Source: Sphaerotilus uruguayifluvii
GTDB taxonomy: Bacteria; Pseudomonadota; Gammaproteobacteria; Burkholderiales; Burkholderiaceae_C
Direction of reading: 5' to 3'
Length of the DNA: 64,000 bases
NCBI RefSeq assembly: GCF_013294065.1
Contig: NZ_JABSNM010000006.1
Coordinates: 36,883-100,882 of the forward strand
Of this stretch, positions 44,693 through 54,437 are shown one piece after another (the first letter of the stretch is position 1; each line of letters begins with the position of its first letter). The notes beneath the pieces are model-generated. The model searched no databases, was not told the origin of the DNA, and saw only the letters and a list, made by a program, of their open reading frames with translations. The position numbers and the translations under genes were made by a program.

Positions 44693-45334
44693 TCAGTGCG
44701 TCGTGCGGGCGCGGCGCATCGCCCAGAGCCGGAAGGCCAGGCGCTGCGCGACGCAGCGCCAGCGCGGATCGGCCGCCGGCGTGCGCACGGCCGCGGCGAT
44801 GGCGCTGGTCGGCAGCTCCTTGTCGTGCACGATGTAGCGGCCGCCGGCGTCGGCGTGGAAGTCCTCGCCGATCTGCGCATGGCCCTGCAGCGCGTACAGC
44901 CGCAGCGCCGAGGCGTTGTCCTCGTGGCACTGCAGGCCCAGCCGGCCCAGGCCCCATTCGGCGGCCAGGCGCTCGCAGTGCGCCAGCAGCTGGCGCGCGA
45001 CGCCGCGGTGGCGGAAGTCCTCGGTCACCGCGAGGATGTTGATCCACAGCGTGTCGCTGTCCGGGCGCGGCTGCACATGCACGAAGCCGGCGACGCGCCC
45101 GTCCAGACGCGCCACATGCATCAGCGGACGCTGGTAGCACAGCCACCAGCCCATCGACTCGGCGCTGGCGTACGGGAAGCAGCGGTCGACCAGCTCCAGC
45201 ATCTCGACCCAGTCGGACGGCCGGCTCACGCCGATGCTCACCGCATCGGCCGCGCAGACCGCGCGCGGGGCGGCTTTCGGAACGGCGGTCAGCAGGGGGC
45301 GGGGGGCGGTATCGTGTCGGACGGGAGCCAGCAT
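44693..45334 (-). CDS. GNAT-family N-acetyltransferase
   Basis: 213 residues from ATG 45334 (MLAPVRHDT); an upstream in-frame ATG at 45412 is less likely. The GNAT fold has the acetyl-CoA loop VTEDFRHRGVARQLLAHCERLAAEWG and LQCHEDNASALRLYALQGHAQIG, typical of small-molecule or protein acetyltransferases. A basic C-terminal tail of about 35 residues follows the fold. Substrate unknown. Divergent from the decarboxylase gene across 229 bp. Confidence 0.85.
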   Translation of the reverse strand: MLAPVRHDTAPRPLLTAVPKAAPRAVCAADAVSIGVSRPSDWVEMLELVDRCFPYASAESMGWWLCYQRPLMHVARLDGRVAGFVHVQPRPDSDTLWINILAVTEDFRHRGVARQLLAHCERLAAEWGLGRLGLQCHEDNASALRLYALQGHAQIGEDFHADAGGRYIVHDKELPTSAIAAAVRTPAADPRWRCVAQRLAFRLWAMRRARTTH

Positions 45335-45563
45335 GTTGTTCGGACCTTGTCTTGTTGGCGGTGGGCTACGTGGAGGCCGGATTGCGAACATGTTTTCCAT
45401 GTCTCGGCACATCGCGTGCGCAGACTATCCTGAATGCGCAATTTTCAGATCACTCATTTGTGGGGGAGTGTCGCGGTCTGAGCCTGCTGGTTTCAGGAAT
45501 GATGAACAGCATCACGCCCTCACATCCCGGCAACCCCCGGCAACCTGAAGCAATGAATCCGCA

Positions 45564-47522
45564 ATGAGCCCTCCGAGCCCCGATCCCGTCGTCCATCTTC
45601 TTGTCGTCGGCCATGACGAGGCCGGCCGCGACGCGCTGGTCGCGGCGCTGGCGGCCGAGGCGCGGCGCGCCGCGCTGCGTCCGGCGCTGGCGGTGCAGGG
45701 CGCCGCGCCCGGGCAGGCGCTGGCGGCGGTGCGCGCCGATGCGGCGGTGCAGCTGGTGCTGATCGACCTGCACCAGGGCGACGAGGCGGTCGCGCTGGCG
45801 CAGGCGCTGGCCCAGTGCCGCCCGGAGCTGTCGATCTACCTGCTGCTCGACGACGACGACACCCGCGGCCTGGTCGAGGCGCTGGCCAGCGAGCGCGTCG
45901 ACGGCTATTTCTTCCGCGGCGACGCCGATCCGGCCGGCTGGGTGCGCATCCTGGCGGCCGAGGTGGCCGAGACCGCGGCCACGCCCTTCTACGACGCGCT
46001 GCGCGCCTATGTGGCGCAGGCCAAGGATTCCTGGCACACGCCGGGCCACGCCGGCGGCGATGCCTACCGCGCCAGCCCCTGGGTCGGCGACTTCCACGAC
46101 TTCGTGGGCGAGCAGATGCTGCGCGCGGATCTCTCGGTCTCGGTGCCGCAGCTCGACTCGCTGCTGCATCCCACCGGCGTGATCGCGCAGGCGCAGCGCC
46201 TGGCCGCGCAGGCCTTCGGCGCGCGGCGCACCTACTTCGCCACCAACGGCACCTCGACCTCGAACAAGGTCATCTTCCAGACCCTGCTGGCGCCGGGCGA
46301 CACGCTGCTGCTCGACCGCAACTGCCACAAGTCGGTGCACCACGGCGTGATCCTGTCGGGGGCTCGGCCGGTGTACCTGGACTCCTCGGTCAACGAGCGC
46401 CACGGCCTGTTCGGGCCGGTGCCGCGCGCGCGGGTGCTGCAGGCGATCCAGGACCACCCCGAGGCGCGGGTGCTGATCCTGACCAGCTGCACCTACGACG
46501 GCCTGCGCTACGAGCTGGCGCCGATCATCGAGGCGGCGCACGCCGCCGGCATCAAGGTGATCGTCGACGAGGCCTGGTACGGGCATGCGCGCTTCCACCC
46601 CGAGCTGCGCCCGACCGCGCTGGAGGCCGGCGCCGACTACGTCACCCAGAGCACGCACAAGGTGCTCTCGGCCTTCTCGCAGGCCAGCATGATCCATGTG
46701 AACGATCCCGGCTTCGACGAGCACCTGTTCCGCGAGAACTTCAACATGCACGCCTCGACCAGCCCGCAGTACGGCCTGATCGCCAGCCTGGACGTGGCGC
46801 GCCGGCAGGCGGTGATGGAGGGCTACGGCCTGCTCGAGCGCTCGCTGGGCTTCGCCGCCGAGCTGCGCGAGAAGATCGACGCCACCGGCGTGTTCCGGGT
46901 GCTGGGCCTGGACGAGCTGCTGGCCGACGAGGTGCGAAGCGACGGCATCCGGCTCGATCCGACCAAGCTCACGATCGACATCTCGGCCTCCGGCTGGGGC
47001 GCCGACGAGCTGCGCGACGAGCTGATCGAGCGCTTCAACATCCAGATCGAGAAGAACACCCACAGCACGCTGACGCTGCTGCTGACCATCGGCACGACCC
47101 GCAGCAAGGTCTCGCGGCTGTTCGACGCGATGCTGCGGCTGGCGCGCCAGGCGCAGAAGGAGCGCCGCGAGCCCCGCCCGGCGGCGCGGCTGCCGCGCAT
47201 TCCGCATTTCACCCGGCTGGCCTGCCTGCCGCGCGACGCCTTCTACGAGGCGGGCGAGCGTCTGGCGCTGCTCGACGAGCAGGGCCTGCCCAATCCGGCG
47301 CTGGTCGGGCGGGTCTGCTGCGACCAGATCGTGCCCTATCCGCCGGGCATTCCGGTGCTGGTGCCGGGGCAGGTGATCGACGCGGCCATCCTGGGCTACC
47401 TGGTGCGGCTGCTGCAGTCGCAGCGCTCCATCGAGCTGCACGGCCTGGCGATGCGCGACGGCGAGCCGCACCTGCGGGTGCTGCGCGAGGCGGAGCGGGC
47501 GCGGCTGCGCACGCTGGACTGA
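45564..47522 (+). CDS. PLP-dependent Orn/Lys/Arg decarboxylase family protein
   Basis: 652 residues. N-terminal receiver-like wing domain (1-125) without phosphorylation residues, then a fold-type I PLP domain: HTPGHAGGDAYRASP, GTSTSNKVIFQTLL, HKSVHHGVI, VDEAWYGHARFHPEL and K366 in QSTHKVLSAFSQASMIH, which forms the Schiff base; C-terminal domain to the end. It should decarboxylate lysine, ornithine or arginine, giving polyamines or acid resistance; the substrate cannot be told by eye. About 60-100 residues shorter than the E. coli inducible enzymes. A 22-residue ORF (45502-45567) ends in its start codon. Confidence 0.9.
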   Translation: MSPPSPDPVVHLLVVGHDEAGRDALVAALAAEARRAALRPALAVQGAAPGQALAAVRADAAVQLVLIDLHQGDEAVALAQALAQCRPELSIYLLLDDDDTRGLVEALASERVDGYFFRGDADPAGWVRILAAEVAETAATPFYDALRAYVAQAKDSWHTPGHAGGDAYRASPWVGDFHDFVGEQMLRADLSVSVPQLDSLLHPTGVIAQAQRLAAQAFGARRTYFATNGTSTSNKVIFQTLLAPGDTLLLDRNCHKSVHHGVILSGARPVYLDSSVNERHGLFGPVPRARVLQAIQDHPEARVLILTSCTYDGLRYELAPIIEAAHAAGIKVIVDEAWYGHARFHPELRPTALEAGADYVTQSTHKVLSAFSQASMIHVNDPGFDEHLFRENFNMHASTSPQYGLIASLDVARRQAVMEGYGLLERSLGFAAELREKIDATGVFRVLGLDELLADEVRSDGIRLDPTKLTIDISASGWGADELRDELIERFNIQIEKNTHSTLTLLLTIGTTRSKVSRLFDAMLRLARQAQKERREPRPAARLPRIPHFTRLACLPRDAFYEAGERLALLDEQGLPNPALVGRVCCDQIVPYPPGIPVLVPGQVIDAAILGYLVRLLQSQRSIELHGLAMRDGEPHLRVLREAERARLRTLD

Positions 47523-47544
47523 GCGGCGCAGCGGGCGGGACCGG

Positions 47545-48663
47545 CTACGCCGTGTCGCCGCCCGGCACCGGAATGGTGTCGAGCAGCCGCACCAGGTCGC
47601 TCTGCCGGTGGGTGCCGGTCTTGGCGAAGATGGCCTTCAGCTGGGTGCGCACCGTGGCCAGGCGCACGCCCTGCTGCTCGGCATGCTCCTCCAGCGACAG
47701 TCCGGCGGCCAGGCCGCGCGCCAGCCGTGCCTCGGCCGGGGTCAGGCCGAGCAGGGCCACCAGCTGTCCGACCGGCGGCAGCCGCGGCCGGCGCGTCGGC
47801 GCGATCAGGCACAGCAGCAGCGCAGGCCGGTCGTCGGCGCGCTCGACGCCGCGGGCCGGCATCCTGCTGAGCGTCAGCGTGTGGCCCGGCAGGGCCAGCG
47901 CCTGGATCTCGCCGCTGCGGGCGCAGCGCTCGATCGCGGCCTGCAGCCGCTCCTGAGCGGCTGCTCCGCCCGCCGCGAGCTGCAGCCGGCCCCGGCGCGA
48001 CAGCACCGGGCTGGCGGCCGCCAGCCAGCCGCGGGCCTGCGCGTCGGCGTGCCGGATCCGCCCGGACCGGTCCAGCGCGAGCGCGGCCGGGCCGGCCGCC
48101 TCGAGCGCCGCCTCCAGCATCCGTGCATGCTCGTGCAGCTGCTCGAGCTGGTCCTTCAGCGCGAAGGCGCGCTGCAGATGGGGCATGAGCCGCTGCACCC
48201 GCGCCTGCGTCTCGGCCGAGAAGACGCCGCGCTCCGGCCCGCGCAGCAGCCCCATCAGGTAGCCGCCCTGCGGATCCGCCTCGTCGGCGGTGATGCGGCT
48301 GCCCAGCACGTAGCGCAGGCCCTCGGGCAGCAGGAAGTCCTGGTAGAACTCGCTGCGGGCGACGAAGCGGGCATCGAAATGCTCGTGGTCGCAGCACAGC
48401 GTGCCGGCGCGGGCCTGGCGCAGCAGGCCCAGCCGCGGATCGATGCGGCCGTAGTGCGCGTCGTAGCGCGCGGCAGCCGACGCGCTGACCCGCTCGCCGC
48501 CGGCGGTCAGCACCTCGGTGACGCCGTGGTTCATGCGCATCAGGTGCCAGCCGTCCAGCCCGAGCAGCTGCTGCAGCTGCTCGCCGACATCCTCCCAGCC
48601 CGCGCCGCCGCGCGCCGCGTCGTGAAGGAGGACGATCATGTGCTGGAGCGCCGGATCCTGCAT
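47545..48663 (-). CDS. LuxR-type transcriptional regulator
   Basis: 372 residues from ATG 48663, with GAGGA 9 bases upstream (an ATG at 48672 is too close to that site). The C-terminal helix-turn-helix is LTPAEARLARGLAAGLSLEEHAEQQGVRLATVRTQLKAIFAKTGTHRQSDLVRLL. The N-terminal 300 residues look like a ligand-binding or PAS-like region (GLDGWHLMRMNHG, YDAHYGRIDPRLGLL, LDRSGRIRHADAQARGWL) and carry no receiver residues, so control is likely by a small molecule. No target known; it converges on the decarboxylase gene. Confidence 0.88.
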   Translation of the reverse strand: MQDPALQHMIVLLHDAARGGAGWEDVGEQLQQLLGLDGWHLMRMNHGVTEVLTAGGERVSASAAARYDAHYGRIDPRLGLLRQARAGTLCCDHEHFDARFVARSEFYQDFLLPEGLRYVLGSRITADEADPQGGYLMGLLRGPERGVFSAETQARVQRLMPHLQRAFALKDQLEQLHEHARMLEAALEAAGPAALALDRSGRIRHADAQARGWLAAASPVLSRRGRLQLAAGGAAAQERLQAAIERCARSGEIQALALPGHTLTLSRMPARGVERADDRPALLLCLIAPTRRPRLPPVGQLVALLGLTPAEARLARGLAAGLSLEEHAEQQGVRLATVRTQLKAIFAKTGTHRQSDLVRLLDTIPVPGGDTA

Positions 48664-48799
48664 GGGGCCCATTCCTCGGAGCGTGTTCACGATCCCGCCC
48701 TGGACAGGCCGGGGCGACGATGAGCGCAAGTCTACGCAAGCACCGTCGTCCGCAGGCCGGAAGGCCTGGCAGATCGTGGGCAAACGGCCTCGGCGGTCC

Positions 48800-49768
48800 T
48801 CAGAGGCCGTCGCTGGCGGCGGGCTGGTCGAGGCTCTGGCCGAGCATCGCGCGCTCGATCAGCGGCCGGCTCAGCCGCTCCGACAGCAGCTCGGCGAAGG
48901 TGTAGACGAAGTTGCGCAGGTAGGCGCCGCGCTTGAAGGCGATGCGCGCGACGTTCGGGCCGAACAGGTGGCCGACCGGCCGCGCGGTCAGGTCGCCGCC
49001 GGGGCCGCACAGCACGTCGTCGAGCACCGCCATCTCGGCGACGATCCCCACGCCCAGGCCCAGGCGCACATAGGTCTTGATGACGTCGGAGTCGATCGCC
49101 TCGAGCACGAAGTTCGGCTTCAGTCCGCGCTGCTCGAAGGCCGCGTCGATCTTCGAGCGGCCGGTGAAGGAGGGGTGGTAGGAGATCAGCGGCTCGGCGG
49201 CGAGCTGCTCCAGCGTCGGGCGCTCCACCCGCGCCAGAGCATGACCCACCGGCACGACCGCGACATGGCGCCACTCGTAGCAGGGCAGCGTCACCAGGTC
49301 CTCGTACTGCGTCAGCCGCTCGGTGGCCATGCCGACCTCGGCCGCGTCGTCGAGGATCATCTGCGCCACGTCCTCCGGCGTGCCCTGGTGCAGGCTGACC
49401 GCGACCTTGGGGTAGCGCGAGCGCAGCGCCGCCACCGGCGTGGGCAGCACGTAGCGCGCCTGCGTGTGGGTGGCGGCGATCGACAGCGTGCCGGCCTCCT
49501 GGCGCGAGTAGTCCTCGCCGATGCGCTTGAGGTTGGCCACCTCGCGCATGATGATCTCGATCGACTGCAGCACCTGGCGGCCCGGCTCGGTCACGCGGCG
49601 CAGCCGCTTGCCGTGGCGCGCGAAGATGTCCACGCCCAGTTCCTCCTCGAGCTCGAGGATGGCCTTGGAGATGCCGGGCTGCGAGGTGTGCAGCGCGCGC
49701 GCGGTCTCGGTCAGGTTCAGGTTGCGCCGTGCGGCCTCCTGGACGAAGCGGAACTGGTGCAGGTTCAT
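48800..49768 (-). CDS. cysB: LysR-family regulator CysB
   Basis: 322 residues. N-terminal winged HTH MNLHQFRFVQEAARRNLNLTETARALHTSQPGISKAILELEEELGVDIF is the CysB/Cbl signature; the effector domain has ATHTQARYVLPTPVAAL, VSLHQGTPEDVAQMI and ISYHPSFTGRSKIDAAF, and GLGVGIVAEMA. CysB activates sulfate-assimilation genes and is induced by N-acetylserine. Its start overlaps the cbiX stop (ATGA), linking sulfur control to siroheme synthesis, needed by sulfite reductase. Confidence 0.94.
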   Translation of the reverse strand: MNLHQFRFVQEAARRNLNLTETARALHTSQPGISKAILELEEELGVDIFARHGKRLRRVTEPGRQVLQSIEIIMREVANLKRIGEDYSRQEAGTLSIAATHTQARYVLPTPVAALRSRYPKVAVSLHQGTPEDVAQMILDDAAEVGMATERLTQYEDLVTLPCYEWRHVAVVPVGHALARVERPTLEQLAAEPLISYHPSFTGRSKIDAAFEQRGLKPNFVLEAIDSDVIKTYVRLGLGVGIVAEMAVLDDVLCGPGGDLTARPVGHLFGPNVARIAFKRGAYLRNFVYTFAELLSERLSRPLIERAMLGQSLDQPAASDGL

Positions 49769-50157
49769 GCGGCCGGCTCTCCCGCGCGGGGGTCGTCGAC
49801 CAGCGTCAGCGCGGCCTGCGCGATCGCGCGCGTGATGGCCTCGGTCTCGCCGATGGCGGCGGTGTCGCGGATCGTCACCGCCGGCAGCTGCGCGCGCAGG
49901 CCGGCCAGCAGCTCGGGCAGGTCGCGGCGCACATGGCCGCCGGCGCCGAGGAACAGCGGCACCACGGTGATCATGGTGCAGCCCTGCGCGGCCAGCGCGT
50001 GCGCGGCCGCGTCCAGGCGCGGCTCCATCAGCTCGAGGTAGGCCAGCGCGACCGGGCGGCCGCCGGCGGCCTCGCGCATGCGCGCGGCGATGGTCTCGAA
50101 GGGGCGGGCCCAGGCGGGGTCGCGGGCCCCGTGGGCGAAGAGCAGGATGCCGTGCAT
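49765..50157 (-). CDS. cbiX: Short CbiX-type sirohydrochlorin chelatase
   Basis: 130 residues, a single-domain CbiX(S)/SirB-like chelatase. Catalytic His in LLFAHGARDPAW and a second metal-binding His in FLGAGGHVRRDLPEL; ALAYLELMEPRL is typical. It inserts iron (siroheme) or cobalt (B12) into sirohydrochlorin. Directly followed by cysB with a 4-base overlap, which favours the siroheme role, though the nearby B12-dependent eut genes make cobalt possible too. Confidence 0.9.
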   Translation of the reverse strand: MHGILLFAHGARDPAWARPFETIAARMREAAGGRPVALAYLELMEPRLDAAAHALAAQGCTMITVVPLFLGAGGHVRRDLPELLAGLRAQLPAVTIRDTAAIGETEAITRAIAQAALTLVDDPRAGEPAA

Positions 50158-50228
50158 CGTCGCGGTCCTTGGTCGGTGGAAGGAAAGGGAATGGGACGCG
50201 GGGAAAGCGGGCGCAGAGGCCGGGCCGG

Positions 50229-51332
50229 TCAGCGGTAGCGCACCAGCCAGCTGAAGGCGCCCAGCGACATCAGCAGGTAGATGACGCTGGGCGCGCTGGC
50301 CGCCAGCCAGGGCCGCCAGTCGTGCAGCAGGCCGAGGTGGCCGCTGACGTTGTTCAGCAGCACGAAGCTGATGCCCAGCAGGATGCCGCCGAAGACCTTC
50401 AGCGACACGCCGCCGGCGCGTGCGTGCAGGTAGGCGAAGGGCAGCGCCAGGCCGAGCATCACCAGGCAGGCGAACGGGTAGATCGCCTTCTTCCAGAACT
50501 GGATCGCGTGGCGCTGCGCGGTCTGCTCGTGGTCGGAGAGGTGGGTCATGTAGGTCCACAGCGCCGCGGTCGACATCGTGCGCAGCGGCAGCACCGCGGC
50601 GGAGACGACCTGGCGGGTCAGCGTCGAGCGCCACTCGAGCGTCGCGGCGCGGCGGTCCGGCGCCAGCTCGGGCGTGCTGTCGGGCGCCCACTGCGACACC
50701 TGCACCTGCTCGAGCGTCCAGGTGCCGTCGTCGCCGATGCGGGCGCGTTCGGCGGTGGTGCGGGTGCGCAGCTCGCCCTGAGGCCCGAACTCGAGGATGC
50801 GCACCCTGGCGACCTCGCCGTCGCCGGGCGCGGCGCCGATGCTGACGGTGTAGCGGTGCTCGCCGTCGGCCTGCTGCTGGCTGTCGCGCAGCCACAGCCC
50901 GCCCTGGCCGACCTCCAGGCCGCCGTGGCGGCGCGCCGCCAGCAGCGTCGCCTGCGTGTCGCACCACGGCGCGACGAAGTCGCCGATGACGAAGGTCAGC
51001 GCCGCCAGCGTCAGGCCGAGCCGCGCCAGCAGCCACAGCGCGCGGCCCGGGCCGAGGCCGCCGGTGCGCAGGATGGTGAACTCGCTCGACTGCGCCAGCT
51101 TGGCCAGCGCGTAGATCGCGCCGATCAGCAGCGCGATCGGCATCAGCTCGTACAGGTGGCCGGGCACCTGCAGCAGGCAGACCTGCAGCGCCTGCAGCGC
51201 GCTGTAGTCGCGGCCGATGCCGTCGAGCTCGCCGACGAGGTCGATGAACAGGAACAGGCCGAGAAAGGCCGCGGCGACATACAGCGTCGCGCCGAGGATC
51301 TCGCGGTAGAGCAGGCGCCGGACGGTGCGCAT
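50229..51332 (-). CDS. lptG: LPS export permease LptG
   Basis: 367 residues, six membrane helices with a periplasmic beta-jellyroll (about 120-270). Start MRTVRRLLYREILGATLYVAAAFLGLFLFIDLVGEL and the coupling region AQSSEFTILRTGG are typical; the C-terminal GGVSLKVFGGILLGISFVLLNNVSGHLGLL identifies LptG. With LptF and LptB it pulls lipopolysaccharide from the inner membrane into the Lpt bridge. 73 bases after lptF. Confidence 0.95.
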   Translation of the reverse strand: MRTVRRLLYREILGATLYVAAAFLGLFLFIDLVGELDGIGRDYSALQALQVCLLQVPGHLYELMPIALLIGAIYALAKLAQSSEFTILRTGGLGPGRALWLLARLGLTLAALTFVIGDFVAPWCDTQATLLAARRHGGLEVGQGGLWLRDSQQQADGEHRYTVSIGAAPGDGEVARVRILEFGPQGELRTRTTAERARIGDDGTWTLEQVQVSQWAPDSTPELAPDRRAATLEWRSTLTRQVVSAAVLPLRTMSTAALWTYMTHLSDHEQTAQRHAIQFWKKAIYPFACLVMLGLALPFAYLHARAGGVSLKVFGGILLGISFVLLNNVSGHLGLLHDWRPWLAASAPSVIYLLMSLGAFSWLVRYR

Positions 51333-51405
51333 CGGATGGGGTTCTCCTGCAACGGAAACGGGGAGGCGGCGCGCGTGCGCGGGAGGGCGAGGAGGGGGCC
51401 GAGGG

Positions 51406-52503
51406 TCAGCCGCGGCCGCGCCAGGGCAGCGGCAGGCGGCGCAGCCCGCCGCCGATGCGCCAGCCCAGCAGCAGCAGCGCGCCGGCGAACATCGCGCCGT
51501 GCACGCCCAGCAGCGCGCCGGCGACCGGCATGCGCCCGCTGGCCACCCAGGCCTGGCTCAGCGAGACCAGGTTGAAATAGACGACGAAGCCCAGCAGCGC
51601 CACCAGCATCACCCAGTTGTTGCCGCCGCGTGGTCCGCCCGAGGCCAGCCCGAGGCCCCACAGCAGCAGATTGACCGCGGTGGCGATCATGCCGAAGCGC
51701 CAGACCAGCTCGCCGCGGCCCTTGGGCGTGGTCGTGCCCAGCAGCGCGAGCGTGTCCTGCGCCTTCGGCGGCAGCTCGGCCAGCGCGGCCGCGGCCTTCT
51801 CGTCGATGCGCACCACATAGCGCTCGAAGCGCGAGATGGTGCGGGTGTCGCCGCCGGTGTCGAGGTCGGTGCGCGCGCCCTGCGTCAGCACCAGCTCGCG
51901 CCGGCCGTCCTCGCGCAGCTCGATGCGGCCGGCGCGCGCGGTCGTCACCGACTCCTTGCCGTCATGCTGGTCGAGGATGAAGATGTCGCGCCCGTCGCGG
52001 CTGTCGGGCGACTGCTTGTCGAGGAAGAACACGCGCCGGCCGTCGCCGGAGGTCTGGAACTGGCCCGGCGCGACCCGCGACAGGTCGGAGCGGCGGTCGT
52101 AGCGCGCGCGCAGCTCGGCGCTGTTGCGGTTGGCCCAGGGCCAGACCAGCAGCATCAGCGCCACGACCGCGACCAGCACCGGCACCGCGAAGCGCAGCAC
52201 CGGCCGCACGAAGCGCGCCAGCGAGACGCCGCTGCTGAACCAGACCGCCATCTCGCTGTCGCGGTACATGCGGGTGAGCACCGAGACCACCGCCACGTAG
52301 AGCGACAGGCTCAGCATGGTCGGCAGCTGGCCCAGCGCGGTGTAGCCCAGCAGCAGCACGACGTCCTGCGGCGAGACTTCGCCGCCGGCGGCCATGCCGA
52401 GCGTGCGGATCAGCATCATCGTCAGCACGATCGTCAGGATGACGACCAGCGTGCCGCCGAAGCTGCGCGAAAGATCCTTGCGTAGGGTGGAATCGAATAA
52501 CAT
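51406..52503 (-). CDS. lptF: LPS export permease LptF
   Basis: 365 residues from ATG 52503 ([36 protein letters not shown]). Six-helix permease with periplasmic jellyroll, partner of Lpt[30 protein letters not shown] is the coupling-helix region. It is divergent from pepA with only 27 bases between the starts, so its promoter must overlap the 5' end of pepA; CATAAT (52533-52528, minus strand) could be its -10. Confidence 0.95.
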   Translation of the reverse strand: MLFDSTLRKDLSRSFGGTLVVILTIVLTMMLIRTLGMAAGGEVSPQDVVLLLGYTALGQLPTMLSLSLYVAVVSVLTRMYRDSEMAVWFSSGVSLARFVRPVLRFAVPVLVAVVALMLLVWPWANRNSAELRARYDRRSDLSRVAPGQFQTSGDGRRVFFLDKQSPDSRDGRDIFILDQHDGKESVTTARAGRIELREDGRRELVLTQGARTDLDTGGDTRTISRFERYVVRIDEKAAAALAELPPKAQDTLALLGTTTPKGRGELVWRFGMIATAVNLLLWGLGLASGGPRGGNNWVMLVALLGFVVYFNLVSLSQAWVASGRMPVAGALLGVHGAMFAGALLLLGWRIGGGLRRLPLPWRGRG

Positions 52504-52530
52504 CGGCTCGTCTTCAAACAGCGCGGAATT

Positions 52531-53991
52531 ATGGACGTTCGAACTCTCGTGGCGGCATCGCAGGATTATTCGGAACTCGATCGCGAGGCGCTGGTCGTCG
52601 TCGTGCCGGCCGATCAGGCCGCATGGCGGCTGGACGGCGCGCTGCGCGCGCTGCTCGACGATGCCGTCGCGCAGGGGGATCTGGCCCTCAAGCCGGGTCG
52701 CACGCTCTACGTGCACCGCCCGGCCGGCCTGAAGGCCGCGCGCCTGGCGGTGGCGGTGGCCGCCGACGGCGGCGCACGCGCCTGGAAGAAGGCGGTGGCG
52801 GCGGCGCTGGGCCTGATCAAGGGCGGCGGTGCGACGCGTGCCGCGCTGCTCTGGGCCGGCGCGGGCGAGCCGGACGCGGCGATGGCCGAGGCGGCGGCCT
52901 GCGTCGCCGCCGACCTGGTCTATGTCTACCGCCTGACCAAGCCGAGCGCGCCGGAGGCCCCGCGCCTGGGCGCGGTCGAGCTGGTCTGCGCCGCGGCCGC
53001 CGAGGCCGCGGTGGCCGAAGGTCTGGCGCGCGGCGCGGCGATCGCCGCCGGCGTCGAGCTGGCGCGCGAGGTCGCCAACCGCCCGGCCAACCACTGCACG
53101 CCCTCGCATCTGGCCGACGAGGCCCGCGCGCTGGCGAAGACCAAGGGCGTCAAGGCCGAGATCCTCGATCGCAAGGAGATCGAGGCGCTGGGCATGGGCT
53201 CCTTCCTGGCGGTCGCGAAGGGCTCCGAGGAGCCGCCACGCTTCATCGTGCTGAAGTACCAGGGCGCGGGCAAGAAGGACGCGCCGGTGGTGCTGGTCGG
53301 CAAGGGCATCACCTTCGACACCGGCGGCATCTCGATCAAGCCGGCCGGCGACATGGACGAGATGAAGTTCGACATGGGCGGCGCCGCCAGCGTGCTGGGC
53401 ACCTTCCGCGCGGTCGCCGCGCTGCGCCCGAAGGTCAACCTGATCGGCCTGATCCCGACCTGCGAGAACATGCCCGACGGCCGCGCGGTCAAGCCCGGCG
53501 ACGTGGTTACCTCGATGTCGGGCCAGACGATCGAGATCCTCAACACCGACGCCGAGGGCCGGCTGATCCTGTGCGACGCGCTGACCTACGCCGAGCGCTT
53601 CAAGCCGGCGGCGGTGGTCGACATCGCGACGCTCACGGGCGCGTGCATCATCGCGCTGGGCCACCACCACGCCGGCCTCTTCAGCCCGGACGATGCGCTG
53701 GCCGACACGCTGCTGGCCGCGGGCCGCGCCGCGCAGGACACCGCCTGGCGCATGCCGCTCGACGAGGAGTACGACGAGGCGCTCAAGAGCAATTTCGCCG
53801 ACGTGCCCAACGTCGGCCCGCGGGCCGGCGGCTCGATCACCGCGGCCAAGTTCCTGCAGCGCTTCGCCAAGGCCTACCGCTGGGCGCACCTCGACGTGGC
53901 GGGCGTGGCCTTCCGCAGCGGCGCGGCCAAGGGCGGCACCGGCCGCCCGGTGCCGCTGCTGACGCACTTCGTGCTGTCGCAGGCCAAGTGA
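52531..53991 (+). CDS. pepA: Leucyl aminopeptidase (PepA, M17)
   Basis: 486 residues, full length. Two-zinc aminopeptidase: [33 protein letters not shown] contains metal-binding Lys and Asp residues, [41 protein letters not shown] the NTDAEGR signature, and [14 protein letters not shown] follows. The N-terminal 150 residues are the usual non-catalytic domain. It trims peptides in the cytoplasm; in E. coli it also binds DNA as a recombination/regulatory factor. Followed by holC, a common pairing in proteobacteria. Confidence 0.97.
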   Translation: MDVRTLVAASQDYSELDREALVVVVPADQAAWRLDGALRALLDDAVAQGDLALKPGRTLYVHRPAGLKAARLAVAVAADGGARAWKKAVAAALGLIKGGGATRAALLWAGAGEPDAAMAEAAACVAADLVYVYRLTKPSAPEAPRLGAVELVCAAAAEAAVAEGLARGAAIAAGVELAREVANRPANHCTPSHLADEARALAKTKGVKAEILDRKEIEALGMGSFLAVAKGSEEPPRFIVLKYQGAGKKDAPVVLVGKGITFDTGGISIKPAGDMDEMKFDMGGAASVLGTFRAVAALRPKVNLIGLIPTCENMPDGRAVKPGDVVTSMSGQTIEILNTDAEGRLILCDALTYAERFKPAAVVDIATLTGACIIALGHHHAGLFSPDDALADTLLAAGRAAQDTAWRMPLDEEYDEALKSNFADVPNVGPRAGGSITAAKFLQRFAKAYRWAHLDVAGVAFRSGAAKGGTGRPVPLLTHFVLSQAK

Positions 53992-54005
53992 CCGCAGGCG
54001 CCGTG

Positions 54006-54437
54006 ATGCCGGCGGTCGCCTTCCACTTCAACGTGCCCGAGCGGCGCGGCTATGTCTGCCGGCTGCTGCGCAAGGCCTGGCGCAGCGGCGCGCGGGTGGT
54101 GGTGACCGGCGAGGCGGCGATGCTGGCCGAGGTCGACCGGCTGCTGTGGACCTTCGAGCCGCTGGAGTTCGTGCCGCACTGGCGCGGCGCGGAGGCCGAC
54201 GCGCTGCCCGGCCGCCTGCGCGAGACGCCGGTGCTGCTGCTCGAGCGCCACAGCCCCGCACTGGGCCACGACGTGCTGGTCAATCTGGGGCACGAGGTGC
54301 CGTCGGGCTGGCAGCAGTACCGTCGGGTCATCGAGATCGTCAGTCGCGACGAGTTCGACCGCGACCGCGCGCGTGCGCGCTGGCGCTCCTACGGCGCGGC
54401 CGGCGCGAGCATCGAGCGCCACGAGGTCGCCTCGTGA
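54006..54437 (+). CDS. holC: DNA polymerase III chi subunit
   Basis: 143 residues, typical of HolC. VAFHFNVPERRGYVCRLLRKAWRSGARVVVTGE at the start, LLWTFEPLEFVPHWRG, TPVLLLERH and the C-terminal RARWRSYGAAGASIERHEV are conserved. Chi links the clamp loader to single-strand binding protein. The start ATG 54006 comes 14 bases after the pepA stop; its stop shares a base with the next ATG (TGATG). Confidence 0.92.
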   Translation: MPAVAFHFNVPERRGYVCRLLRKAWRSGARVVVTGEAAMLAEVDRLLWTFEPLEFVPHWRGAEADALPGRLRETPVLLLERHSPALGHDVLVNLGHEVPSGWQQYRRVIEIVSRDEFDRDRARARWRSYGAAGASIERHEVAS

